Below, one piece after another: positions 1 through 11,393 of a stretch of DNA of 64,000 nt (its first letter is position 1; the number at the start of each line of letters is the position of its first letter). The position numbers and the translations under genes are program-made. Origin of the DNA: Ampullaceana balthica (taxonomy: Eukaryota > Mollusca > Gastropoda > Lymnaeidae); assembly GCA_944989445.1 (NCBI GenBank), contig CALYLW010000120.1, positions 878,181-942,180 on the forward strand, given 5' to 3'. The notes beneath the pieces were generated by a model. It saw only the letters and a list, made by a program, of their open reading frames with translations, did not search any database and was not told the origin of the DNA.

Positions 1-699
1 ATTTTAAGACAAAGACAATTAATATATTCTTGATAATTTTAAGACAAAGAAAATATAATTTGATAATTTTAAGGCAAAGATAATTAATATATTCTTGATA
101 ATTTTAAGACAAAGATAATTAATATATTCTTGATAATTTTAAGACAAAGACAATTAATATATTCTTGATAATTTTAAGACAAAGATAATTAATATATTCT
201 TGATAATTTTAAGACAAAGATAATTAATATATTCTTGATAATTTTAAGACAAAGACAATTAATATATTCTTGATAATTTTAAGACAAAGATAATTAATAT
301 ATTCTTGATAATTTTAAGACAAAGACAATTAATATATTCTTGATAATTTTAAGACAAAGACAATTAATATATTCTTGATAATTTTAAGACAAAGATAATT
401 AATATATTCTTGATAATTTTAAGACATAGACAATTAATATATTCTTGATAATTTTAAGACAAAGACAATTAATATATTCTTGATAATTTTAAGACAAAGA
501 TAATTAATATATTCTTGATAATTTTAAGACAAAGACAATTAATATATTCTTGATAATTTTAAGACAAAGACAATTAATATATTCTTGATAATTTTAAGAC
601 AAAGATAATTAATATATTCTTGATAATTTTAAGACATAGACAATTAATATATTCTTGATAATTTTAAGACAAAGACAATTAATATATTCTTGATAATTT
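1..699. repeat. 35-bp AT-rich tandem array (about 20 copies)
   Basis: Head-to-tail copies of a 35-bp unit containing ATTTTAAGACAAAGA and AATATATTCTTGATA. Copies differ mainly at one C/T position after AAAGA, so the array is well homogenised. The second copy is about 5 bp short. The array runs off the left edge of the window, so its true length is unknown. Stops are frequent and nothing coding is seen. Confidence 0.97.
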
Positions 700-1416
700 G
701 AGAAGTGACCTTATAAGATATGAACTTGTACTTCCTGGTGTTAACTGGACACAAGGTCCATCAAGACGTTTAGCCCGGGACTCATTCTTTCACTGTATAC
801 ATCTACAAATAATCCAACAGTGATAATGACGGACAGAGGAGACGGACTAAGTCCACGAGATAAATAAAGTTATTATTTAACACACAGGGGATCTTTCAGT
901 GACACAATAGAAACGCTCTAAGAATGTTAAACGTCTTAATTCAAAAGAAAATTAGGAGAATTGGAATAACTATAATCCAGCAAAGGTGATGGGTTATAAA
1001 TATCTTTTTTTACACGAGTTAAGGGGTGATATAGATCGTGTAGGCGGAGAAGGGAGGTAATTATCATAATGTAGGAGATGGGATAAGGGGAGGTTATACA
1101 TGAGGTGAAATGATCTACTTGTAGCAGTAGCAGCCAGCACGACAAATTCTCCACATCGCGTCTTAACGGTTACCAGTGTGAACCGTAACCAGACTTGACA
1201 GATCCAGGGCGACCAGCAGTAGGGGGCGTGCGCTCTGGGGTGGGGCGCCATTCTGTCATTGTAAATAGGGTACCAGTAGTGTGGAATAGTGGGAGTGCTA
1301 AAATAGGGTACCAGTAGTGTGGAATAGTGAGAGTGCTACAGTAGGTACTTGGAACTTATGGTAACCTTATATCAGCTGGATCTGTTGATAGCTAACCACG
1401 AGATGGTGTCCAAGAA
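700..1416. other. Unannotated unique sequence with one 38-bp direct duplication
   Basis: No coding or RNA gene is recognised. The only structure is a tandem pair of 38-bp copies at 1263-1300 and 1301-1338, sharing AGGGTACCAGTAGTGTGG. It differs by a few bases between copies and looks like an incipient minisatellite. Confidence 0.6.
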
Positions 1417-2358
1417 CTGGTGAAATGTAACCATGAACTGGTGAAATGTAACCATGAACTGGTAAAATGTAACCATAAACTGATGAAATGTAACCACAAA
1501 CTGGTGAAATGTAACAATAATCTGGTGAAATGTAACCATGAACTGGTAAAATGTAACCATAAACTGGTGAAATGTAACCACGAACTGGTGAAATGTAACC
1601 ATGAACTGGTAAAATGTAACCATAAAGTGGTGAAATGTAACCTGGAACTTGTGAAATGTAACCATAAACTGGTGAAATGACTGGTGAAATGTAACCATGA
1701 ACTTGTGAAATGTAACCATAAACTGGTGAAATGTAACCATAAACTGATGAAATGTAACCATAGACTGGTGAAATGTAATCATAAACTGGTGAAATGTAAC
1801 CATAAAATGGTGAAATGTAACCATAAACTGGTGAAATGTAACCATAAACTGGTGAAATGTAACCATAAACTGGTGAAATGTAACCATAATCTGGTGAAGT
1901 GTAACCATGAACTGGTGAAATGTAACCATGAACTGAAAAAATGTAACCATAAACTGGTGAAATGTAACGATAAACTGGTGAAATGTAACCATAAACTGGT
2001 GAAATGTAACCATAAACTGATGAAATGTAAACATAGACTGGTGAAATGTAATCATAAACTGGTGAAATGTAACCATAAAATGGTGAAATGTAACCATAAA
2101 CTGGTGAAATGTAACCATAAACTGGTGAAATGTAATCATAAACTGGTGAAATGTAACCATAAACTGGTGAAATGTAACCATAAACTGGTGAAATGTAATC
2201 ATAAACTGGTGAAATGTAACCATAAACTGGTGAAATGTAACCATAAACTGGTGAAATGTAACCATAAACTGGTGAAATGTAACCATAAACTGGTGAAATG
2301 TAACCATAAACTGGTGAAATGTAACCATGAACTGATAAAATGTAACCACGAAATGTAC
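1417..2358. repeat. 21-bp tandem array (about 45 copies), open on both strands
   Basis: The unit is CTGGTGAAATGTAACCATAA plus one A. Because 21 is a multiple of three, a reading frame stays open on the plus strand as a 7-residue repeat (KCNHKLV) and on the minus strand as another (VTFHQFM). A partial unit near 1675-1684 shifts the plus frame. Base changes fall at all codon positions and neither peptide resembles a known protein, so I treat the open frames as a by-product of the repeat period. Confidence 0.95.
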
Positions 2359-2360
2359 GC

Positions 2361-2518
2361 TAAACCTAATCTTGATGTAGTTAAACATAATCTTGATGTA
2401 GGTAAACATGATCTTGATGTAGTTAAACATAATCTAATGTAGTTAAACATAATCTTGATGTAGTTAAACATACTCTTGATGTAGGTAAACATAATCTTAA
2501 TCACTGGTAAACATAATC
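2361..2518. repeat. Second 21-bp array (about 7 copies), possibly diverged from its neighbour
   Basis: The unit starts CTTGATGTAGTTAAACATAA. It follows directly on the 1417-2358 array and has the same period. Aligned without gaps the two units agree at 12 of 21 positions, mostly in the second half (TAA-CATAA), so they may share an origin. Confidence 0.85.
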
Positions 2519-3079
2519 AAATGCTCTGCTGTTCTGATTTTTAATTGTAGACAAAACAAATGCAGTCTTAAAAGTTGTTCGTTGGTTTATGTTATAATTC
2601 ATTTAAAAACTGTTATTGCGTTTTTGACAAAAACCTTGTTGGCAAAGTGAATGACCTTGTCAGTTGTATGTTACCAGTTTCTGAGAAATAGGGGTATACA
2701 GAGCTGCTTTGTATTGTAAGTCAAAAGAAATGTTGCGGTCTGAGACAAAATGTCAAGATAGCTGTATGCGAACGCGACCATTGCATTATGCCATTGTGAG
2801 ATACAAAAGGCGTAACACAACCATTCAGTTACAACCAATTTTTCATTGTAAAAAACGTTACAAAAAAAAATGTTGAAGTATTCGCTGAAAGGGCCACGCG
2901 CTACGGAGACCTTATGGAGCCTAGTTTCCGTCGTTATAAAGTCATTAGTTTTTGTCGCGTGGAAGTAGACCATGGCATAGTCACATTCAATCGAAGTGAT
3001 GAATAAGACATTTTCATTAGGGGCCGGTAGAGCTACTCACTTCAACAGCGGGTAGTGTGGGGGATGAGCATACTATAGT
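2519..3079. other. Unannotated sequence
   Basis: AT-rich with no repeats, recognisable coding signal or transposon ends. A 100-codon minus-strand open frame (2671-2973) has no recognisable motif and is not called. Confidence 0.5.
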
Positions 3080-3270
3080 GTTATGGTTACAGCTGGATAT
3101 AAGAGTGGAGTTAGTAGGTGGTCTATTATATATAGCTGAGTGTAAGAGTGGAGATAGTTGGTGTTATATAATATATAGCTTAGTGTAAGAGTGGAGATAG
3201 AAGGTGTTATTTAATATATAGCCCAGTGTAAGAGTGGAGATAGTTTTTGTTATATAGAGCTAAGTGTAAA
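3080..3270. repeat. Degenerate array of about 53 bp (3-4 copies)
   Basis: Imperfect copies share TGTAAGAGTGGAGATAG followed by a TATATAGC segment. Spacing varies by a few bases and divergence is high, so this is an old or short-lived duplication. Isolated further matches (GTGTAAGAGTGG) continue to about 3310. Confidence 0.75.
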
Positions 3271-3730
3271 AATAGCCATTTTGGTTTAAAACATTTTGGG
3301 TGTAAGAGTGGTGATATACGTTGTTACACAGATGAGAGATTTGGGGTAATATAATTCTAATACATATCTGGCACCTGGATTTAAAAGTGGAGATGTATTT
3401 ACTTGGTTGTAATTATATAGTAAAGAGGGTACTTTGTTTTATTTTTTGTTAGTTGTTTCTTAACTTTCTTTTACCAACATTGTACGCTTGGCTCTATCAC
3501 AAGTTTCTTGTTTAATAAAAGGAGAAGAAGACTCTTAACTAGTCCATTGATGAGTTCTAGCCCTTTAACCTCTTTAATTCTAAATATAGATTGATGTTAC
3601 ACGAACAATTTATCGATGCTTTCGGATTTTAATTTGTGTGAGAAAATCTGCTCATGTTTGCTTTTCGGTTTTTGGCGTTGACCTAAATGTGTAATGAAGG
3701 TGAAAGAGAAAATAGTAGGATTATTGATTG
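3271..3730. other. Unannotated sequence
   Basis: Nothing recognisable apart from stray copies of the preceding degenerate repeat. Confidence 0.45.
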
Positions 3731-4401
3731 CATTAGGAAGAGATGATGTTATAGGAGGCTGTATTAGCCAGAGATGATGTTATAGGAGGCTGTATTAGCC
3801 AGAGATGATATTATAAGAGGATGTATTAGCCAGAGATGATGTTAAAAGAGCTGTATTAGCCGGAGATGATGTTAAAAGAGCTGTATTAGCCAGAGATGAT
3901 GTTATAAGAGTCTGTATTAGCCAGAGATGATGTTATAAGAGTCTGTATTAGCCAGAGATGATGTTATAAGAGTCTGTATTAGCCAGAGATGATGTTATAA
4001 GAGTCTGTATTAGCCAGAGATGATGTTATAAGAGGATATATTAGCCAGAGATGATGTTATAAGAGTCTTTATTAGCCAGAGATGATGTTATAAGAGTCTG
4101 TATTAGCCAGAGATGATGTTATAAGAGTCTGTATTAGCCAGAGATGATGTTATAAGAGGATATATTAGCCAGAGATGATGTTATAAGAGTCTTTATTAGC
4201 CAGAGATGATGTTATAAGAGTCTGTATTAGCCAGAGATGATGTTATAAGAGGATATATTAGCCAGAGATGATGTTATAAGAGTCTTTATTAGCCAGAGAT
4301 GATGTTATAAGAGTCTGTATTAGCCAGAGATGATGTTATAAGGGTCTGTATTAGCCAGAGATTATGTTATAAGAGGATATATTAGCCAGAGATGATGTTA
4401 T
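3731..4401. repeat. 31-bp tandem array (about 21 copies)
   Basis: The unit contains GCCAGAGATGATGTTATAAG followed by a variable 11-bp part (AGTCTGTATTA, AGTCTTTATTA or AGGATATATTA). The three variants recur in a partly regular order in the right half (4020-4400), which suggests higher-order amplification of blocks of units. Confidence 0.95.
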
Positions 4402-4558
4402 GAATATCATCTTAAAAATTGAACGTTATCAAATCTTGAGCAAAGTTAGTAACATATTTACGTTTGTATAGCAGAAACAAGGTTAAGTTCGTTTTTGTGT
4501 GATAGTAACAAAGGGCGGTACCCTAGTAACAAAGTAGTGGTTGTATGATAGTATTGAA

Positions 4559-4680
4559 TTTTTAGTTTATTTTATTTATCTCTAAGTATCATGTTAAATT
4601 CTTGAGATAGAGTGTCGTGGTGCGTATTATATTGAACGACCTTTCCTGTCACGCAATAAGTGCGTATTTTATTAATAACA
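4559..4680 (-). repeat. Dispersed repeat family X, copy 1
   Basis: Read on the minus strand this segment matches the copies at 44.7, 46.2 and 46.8 kb. It has TTATTGCGTGACAGGAAA, then CAATATAATACGCACC, then CGACACT, then AACATGATAC-TAGAGATAAATAAAAT. The family is unclassified. It shows no coding capacity, and no clear target duplication was found for this copy. Confidence 0.7.
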
Positions 4681-4792
4681 CTTTTTATAATCATATTCCT
4701 GATCATATATTAAAAATGTTTTGCGACATAACTACAATTTTGTATTTTTGGATGGTCTTGCGCTGCACATTATAATGAACATTATTTTAGTT

Positions 4793-7224
4793 CAGGAGTT
4801 CCTAACCAGTGGTGCATGCACCCCCAAGGGGTGCATGAGCAGGTTCCAGGGGGTGCATGAACGATTCAGAGGGAAAAAAAGAAAACGAGGAAGAAAAGAA
4901 ACAAAAGGAAAAAAAAGAAAGAAAAACTGATAATCTGAAAATGTAAACCATAAGCGAGGCATGCCGCGTCAAAGGGAGCCCATATACAACGCTTTTGATA
5001 CTCGTTCGCGCATGTTCTTCAGAATTTCGTGTTTTACGTCACAGTTTTCTAAAAAATAATTTAATTTTGTCATCAAATACGTCAGATATATGACTTCCAG
5101 TGAACCCTCTCACTGTTTTGAGCGGATGTAAACGTTGGGATTTTTTTCCCTTCACTTTAATTGCTCGGTACACTGCAAATGTCTTAAAAACGTCCTTGAA
5201 ATCTAAAATCTTGAGTTGAGCATCCAATTACGGTCAATAAAAACATCAACTTCATCAGTTAAAAATTTTCCTGTGACTGGTACGACTTTCCGATAGTTAT
5301 CACACCCTCAAAATCGTTAATAATATATTTTTTTTTAAAGAGAGAGAGAGATGGAACACAAAAGCCTCAGTGCTTCCTCGGTGGAAAAATCGTGTGCAAT
5401 GACAACATGAAGCCTGTTAGACTCCGAGAGCACTTGGAGAAAGTCCATCCATCCAATTCCAAGGAAAGTGTTGAGGTCTTCAAGCAGAAGAGAGCTCGCT
5501 GCTTGACCTCAGGTACCTTGCCCAAGATTTTCTTTGTCACATAAATATGCACTGGAGGCATCATTCAAGGTAGCTTATCTTATTGCAAAAAACAAGAAGC
5601 CCCACACCAATGGTGAAACTTTGGTGAAGCCTTGTGCTCTGGAGATTGTGGAACTGATGTGTGGTCACCAGCAGAGGAAGCAGTTTGAGAAAGTTCCTTT
5701 GTCCAATGACACTATTCATTCAAGGATTAGTGAAATGGCTGCAGACTTTCTGCATCAAGTCTTTTGCAAGATGAAAAGCAGTCCTTTTCCATTTAGCACG
5801 CAGCTGGATGAATCCACTGATGGAGCACAATGCAGTCAGATGCTTGTATTTGTGAGATATGTTCACAGTGGATTGCTGAAGGAGGAATTTCTCTTTTGTA
5901 AGCCACTCCTAGCTACTAGCAAAGCTGCTGATGTGCAGCAGCTAGTCAGGGCATTCTTCACTGAAAACCAGTTTGACTGGACTTCAAGAATTTCTTCAAT
6001 TTGTACAGGTGGTGCTCCCTCCATGCTCGGTAATAAGTCAGGATTTGTAGCACTTGTAAAGAATGAAATTCCAGATATTGTTACTACACACTGTATCCTT
6101 CATCGTTAGGCCATGGCATGCAAAAATCTACCTCCCACCTTGAAGTAAGTTCTTTCTACTGTAGTCCAAGTTGTAAATTTTATCCGCTCACATGCCTTGA
6201 ACCACCGCCTCTTCAAGTTGTTCAGTCAGGAGGTGGGCTCTGAGCATGAAGTTCTACTCTAACACACTGATGTTCGCTGGTTGTCCAGGGGACGGATACT
6301 TTCTCGGTTAGTAGAACTGAGAGTGGAGCTTGACATTTTCTTGCAAGAAAAAGAGAGTGACCTTGCTGACAAGTTTGACTTTCCAAATTTCATTCATTAC
6401 TTGGCATACCTGGCTGACATCTTCTCCATCTTGAATGAGTTGAACACATCTCTCCAAGGACCTGCTGTGACTCTAATGGATGCTACTGAAAGATTGCAAG
6501 CCTTCCTTAACAAACTGCCACTATTCCAGAGACGACTAGAAAAGTCAAACTTGGCCAACTTTCCACTCTTGGATGAAGTTGTAATATCTGCTGCAGAAGG
6601 AAGCACTGAGGAATCACTGCCCGACAACATCAAAGCGGAAATTTAAGAGCACTTTTCAACATTGCAAATGTCCTTTGATGGGTATTTCTGTCAAAAAATT
6701 GCTAGGAAATACCTTTGGATTCGCAATCCTTTTCTCTGTGACGTGGACAAAATTGATGACAGTGACCTTGCTAAAGATGACCTAATTGATTTGAGAACCA
6801 GAGTAGTACTGAGGGGTGCCTTCAGTTGCAATACCTTGATTGAATTTTGTTGCTCCCAGCTAGATTCCTACCCACAACTAGCCAAGAGGGCAGTACTGAC
6901 TCTCCTTCCATTTGCCACAACCTATCTCTGTGAAGCAGGATTCTCCACACCTTTGACGATTAAAACCAAGGAAAGGAATAAGTTGAATGCAGAGGATGAC
7001 ACGAGAGTTGCTTTGTCCAAAACAGTCCCCAGATTTAAATCGCTGATTGATCAAAAGAAGAATCAGATATCTGATTAAATTCCCTGTTGCCTATTTTCAA
7101 AACTGTTATGTTCCTAAAATAAACTTAGTTTATTATGTATTTCTGCAAGTTTCACGAGGGGCTGCATGAAATTTTGGTGGGCATCTGAAGGGGTGCATGG
7201 ACCCCAAAAGGTTAGGAACCACTG
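4793..7224 (+). mobile_element. hAT DNA transposon, near full length, with perfect 8-bp TSD
   Basis: The left end reads CAGGAGTTCCTAACC and the right end, inverted, CAGTGGTTCCTAACC, the classic hAT terminal type. Both are followed inward by runs of TGCACCCC. The flanks carry an identical 8-bp target duplication TTTTAGTT at 4785-4792 and 7225-7232, which fixes both boundaries. The 2432-bp element holds one decayed transposase gene. The perfect TSD argues for a fairly young insertion, while the stops in the gene show it cannot move itself. Confidence 0.95.
5368..7078 (+). pseudogene. hAT transposase pseudogene (BED finger, ZBED5/SCAND3-like)
   Basis: The gene would encode a hAT transposase acting in the nucleus on the terminal repeats of this element. 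A BED zinc-finger remnant lies at 5368-5530 (CFLGG, then HLEKVHP). The second zinc cysteine is replaced by glycine. The frame changes once near 5530. From 5534 to 7078 a single frame continues with four in-frame stops and no further shift: TAG 6107, TAA 6146, TAA 6260 and TAA 6644. The catalytic-core motif DESTD is at 5807. The usual CTDGAPAML block reads CTGGAPSML, so the second catalytic aspartate (6008-6010) is glycine. The C-terminal dimerisation region with CEAGFS and IKTKERN is well kept (about 6890-7010). Family assignment rests on recognised motifs; inactivity is direct from the stops. Confidence 0.92.
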
Positions 7225-7232
7225 TTTTAGTT

Positions 7233-7803
7233 ATTTCTCGTACATAAAGGATTTATAGTCAAATACTTGGTTTTTTTACGTTTTTTAAATTGAACTATTG
7301 TACATCTGCGTCATTTAACCTTTTCTAAAGTCAAGTCATAACTCAATGCTGGCTGTTTAATAAATTTTGTTTGATATGTAAGTGATGTGTATGTTATATG
7401 TATGTTAATCACGCTGGCTTATTATGCCAACATGTCTGTTAATTATGTGTGTTTGATATGTCATCATTTGACTGTGTATGAAACATATTGTTAGCACATT
7501 GATGTGGCTTTATTTATGTACGCTTCATTCAATAACCTGCTGTACTAACGTGTGAACGTCCCGTTCAAATGTTCATTCCATCGATCTCAGTGTTTGTCAT
7601 TGGAATTCGTCTAATGTCATAGTTGGACCTGACATTACTTGTTATGGAAAGTGATAGCGGTTAGAAAATTGACAAGGTCTGACGGAAATAATTTGAACAT
7701 CAATACTATTGACAGTGGTGACACTGAGTTGTGTGATGTCAATGATGTAAAGCGCAACGACAATCCAAATATTGTCATGCAATTAATGACAGAGAAACAT
7801 GAA
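7233..7803. other. Unannotated sequence
   Basis: No recognisable gene or transposon end. The 77-codon open frame beginning 7639 runs into the microsatellite at 7804 and has no recognisable motif. Confidence 0.5.
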
Positions 7804-7850
7804 CTCTCCCACTCTCCCACTCTCCCACTCTCCCACTCTCCCACTCTCCC
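7804..7850. repeat. 8-bp microsatellite, (CTCCCACT)n
   Basis: About six copies of an 8-bp pyrimidine-rich unit in tandem. Confidence 0.95.
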
Positions 7851-7889
7851 CTACCCACGTAACAACAAATAACGTTAGAAAGTCAAACA

Positions 7890-9928
7890 TTTACTGGGGA
7901 CAGCTCCCTGTTGAGGTCAGGTCTAGTTTACTGGGGACAGCTCCCTTTTGAGGTCAGATCTAGTTTATTGGGGACAGCTCCCTTTTGAGGTCAGATCTAG
8001 TTTACTGGGGACAGCTCCCTTTTGAGGTCAGATCTAGTTTATTGGGGACAGCTCCCTTTTGAGGTCAGATCTAGTTTACTGGGGACAGCTCCCTTTTGAG
8101 GTCAGGTCTAGTTTACTGGGGACAGCTCCCTTTTGAGGTCAGGTCTAGTTTATTGGGGACAGCTCCCTTTTGAGGTCAGGTCTAGTTTTCTGGGGACAGC
8201 TCCCTTTTGAGGTCAGATCTAGTTTACTGGGGACAGCTCCCTTTTGAGGTCAGGTCTAGTTTATTGGGGACAGCTCCCTTTTGAGGTCAGGTCTAGTTTT
8301 CTGGGGACAGCTCCCTTTTGAGGTCAGATCTAGTTTACTGGGGACAGCTCCCTTTTGAGGTCAGGTCTAGTTTACTGGGGACAGCTCCCTTTTGAGGTCA
8401 GATCTAGTTTTCTGGGGACAGCTCCCTTTTGAGGTCAGGTCTAGTTTACTGGGGACAGCTCCCTTTTGAGGTCAGATCTAGTTTATTGGGGACAGCTCCC
8501 TTTTGAGGTCAGATCTAGTTTTCTGGGGACAGCTCCCTTTTGAGTTCAGGTCTAGTTTACTGGGGACAGCTCCCTTTTGAGGTCAGGTCTAGTTTTTTGG
8601 GGACAGCTCCCTTTTGAGGTCAGGTCTAGTTTACTGGGGACAGCTCCCTTTTTAGGTCAGATCTAGTTTACTGGGGGACAGCTCCCTTTTGAGGTCAGGT
8701 CTAGTTTACTGGGGACAACTCCCTTTTGAGGTCAGATCTAGTTTACTGGGGACAGCTCCCTTTTGAGGTCAGGTCTAGTTTACTGGGGACAGCTCCTTTT
8801 GAGGTCAGGTCTAGTTTGTTGGGGACAGCTCCCTTTTGAGGTCAGATCTAGTTTATTGGGGACAGCTCCCTTTTGAGGTCAGATCTAGTTTACTGGGGAC
8901 AGCTCCCTTTTGAGGTCAGGTCTAGTTTACTGGGGACAGCTCCCTTTTGAGGTCAGGTCTAGTTTATTGGGGACAGCTCCCTTTTGAGGTCAGGTCTAGT
9001 TTTCTGGGGACAGCTCCCTTTTGAGGTCAGATCTAGTTTACTGGGGACAGCTCCCTTTTGAGGTCAGGTCTAGTTTACTGGGGACAGCTCCCTTTTGAGG
9101 TCAGATCTAGTTTTCTGGGGACAGCTCCCTTTTGAGGTCAGGTCTAGTTTACTGGGGACAGCTCCCTTTTGAGGTCAGGTCTAGTTTATTGGGGACAGCT
9201 CCCTTTTGAGGTCAGGTCTAGTTTTCTGGGGACAGCTCCCTTTTGAGGTCAGATCTAGTTTACTGGGGACAGCTCCCTTTTGAGGTCAGGTCTAGTTTAC
9301 TGGGGACAGCTCCCTTTTGAGGTCAGGTCTAGTTTATTGGGGACAGCTCCCTTTTGAGGTCAGGTCTAGTTTACTGGGGACAGCTCCCTTTTGAGGTCAG
9401 ATCTAGTTTATTGGGGACAGCTCCCTTTTGAGGTCAGGTCTAGTTTACTGGGGACAGCTCCCTTTTGAGGTCAGATCTAGTTTATTGGGGACAGCTCCCT
9501 TTTGAGGTCAGGTCTAGTTTACTGGGGACAGCTCCCTTTTGAGGTCAGGTCTAGTTTACTGTGGACAGCTCCCTTTTGAGGTCAGATCTAGTTTTCTGGG
9601 GACAGCTCCCTTTTGAGGTCAGATCTAGTTTTCTGGGGACAGCTCCCTTTTGAGGTCAGGTCTAGTTTATTGGGGACAGCTCCCTTTTGAGGTCAGATCT
9701 AGTTTTCTGGGGACAGCTCCCTTTTGAGGTCAGATCTAGTTTTCTGGGGACAGCTCCCTTTTGAGGTCAGATCTAGTTTTCTGGGGACAGCTCCCTTTTG
9801 AGGTCAGATCTAGTTTTCTGGGGACAGCTCCCTTTTGAGGTCAGGTCTAGTTTACTGGGGACAGCTCCCTTTTGAGGTCAGGTCTAGTTTACTGGGGACA
9901 GCTCCCTGTTGAGGTCAGATCTAGTTTT
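7890..9928. repeat. 37-bp minisatellite (about 55 copies)
   Basis: The unit contains TTTACTGGGGACAGCTCCCT followed by TTTGAGGTCAGGTCTAG. Two positions carry most of the variation (TTTACTG/TTTATTG/TTTTCTG and GTCAGG/GTCAGA). The phase of these variants changes in blocks, for example the repeated order around 8220-8340 and 9000-9060, consistent with unequal exchange. The first and last units share the rare CCCTGTTGAGG variant, so array edges resemble each other. Stops are present in the unit; no coding role is proposed. Confidence 0.97.
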
Positions 9929-10254
9929 CGACGTTGTAAATTAGGGTCGAATCTGTCCTTGAGATTTCTTTAAAGAAAACATTAATTAGTATTAGGTGTG
10001 TTGAGTGTAAGGGATTAGGTGCGAGGAGTGTAAGTGATTATTAGGTGTGTGGAGTTTAAGGGATTATCTCGAATTTAAATTATGATCTTATGTAACGAAA
10101 AATGTTTTAAATATTTTTTATGGAGAATGATTGTGTGTGGGTAATATAATGAGAGGAGTGAGATTAGGGATGTGAATTTAGTGATAACTTGAGTTTTAGA
10201 TAAAGAACACTGTTGTATTAATACGAGTAATAGACAGAGAAATAGAGATAGAGG

Positions 10255-10275
10255 AGAGGAAGTAAGCGTGAGAGG

Positions 10276-10366
<91 letters not shown>

Positions 10367-10625
10367 TGTGAGAAAGAGTAAGAGAGAGGGAGATAGGGGA
10401 AAAGAGAGCTCGAGTGTGAGATAGAGAGAGGGAGACAGAGAGAGAAAGGGAGAGAGGGAGAAAAAGGAAGAGAAGGAGAGGGACAGAGAGAGGGGGAGAG
10501 AATTAGAGGGAGAGATATAGGGAGGGAGAGAGAGTGAGAGAGATAGGGAGGGAGAGAGAGGGAGGGAGAGAGAGGGAGAGAGAGATAGGGAGGGAGAGAG
10601 AGAGAGGGAGGGAGAGAGAGAGAAG
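10255..10625. repeat. (GA)n microsatellite in a purine-rich tract
   Basis: A pure (GA)n run of about 83 bp at 10282-10364 sits in about 370 bp of nearly all-purine plus strand. It ends in imperfect GGGAGAGAGA units up to 10625. The reverse strand gives an open frame of serine, leucine and proline only, an artefact of the simple sequence. Confidence 0.97.
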
Positions 10626-10743
10626 TACAGTCCCCATTTAAGGATGTCAAGAACTTGCGGACAGACGTGTCAGTTCCCCTAATATCAAACACTGATGTTG
10701 TTGACAATGATAACAGACCTCAAGTGCAATGTCAATGTTGGAC

Positions 10744-11393
10744 GATGGCCTCACAGGTTTGTAATGAACTTGATGGCCTCACAGGTTTGTAATGGACTTG
10801 ATGGCCTCACAGGTTTGTAGTGGACTTGATGGCCTCACAGGTTTGTAATGGACTTGATGGCCTCACAGGTTTGTAATGGACTTGATGGCCTCACAGGTTT
10901 GTAATGGACTTGATGGCCTCACAGGTTTGTAATGGACTTGATGGCCTCACAGGTATGTAATGGACTTGATGGACTCACAGGTTTGTAATGGACTTGATGG
11001 CCTCACAGGTTTGTAATGGACTTGATGGCCTCACAGGTTTGTAATGGACTTGATGGCCTCACAGGTTTGTAATGGACTTGATGGACTCACAGGTTTGTAA
11101 TGGACTTGATGGCCTCACAGGTTTGTAATGGACTTGATGGACTCACAGGTTTGTAATGGACTTGATGGCCTCACAGGTTTGTAATGGACTTGATGGCCTC
11201 ACAGGTTTGTAATGGACTTGATGGCCTCACATGTTTGTAATGGACTTGATGGCCTCACAGGTTTGTAATGGACTTGATGGCCTCACAGGTTTGTAATGGA
11301 CTTGATGGCCTCACAGGTTTGTAATGGACTTGATGGCCTCACAGGTTTGTAATGGACTTGATGGCCTCACAGGTTTGTAATGGACTTGATGGA
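10744..11393. repeat. 28-bp minisatellite (about 23 copies)
   Basis: The unit contains GATGGCCTCACAGGTTTGTA followed by ATGGACTT. It is very homogeneous, the main variant being GGACTC for GGCCTC, found in several non-adjacent copies. High identity suggests recent expansion or ongoing homogenisation. Confidence 0.97.

Noticed and set aside
1372..2442. 352- and 252-codon frames on opposite strands over the 21-bp array
   Set aside because: Both are explained by the 21-bp period; neither has a unique-sequence domain.
5534..6109. Host ZBED-type (domesticated transposase) gene
   Set aside because: It lies within terminal repeats and a perfect target duplication, and is interrupted by stops, so it is a transposon pseudogene.
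10075..10707. 210-codon minus-strand frame rich in serine, leucine and proline
   Set aside because: It is the translation of the (GA)n tract.
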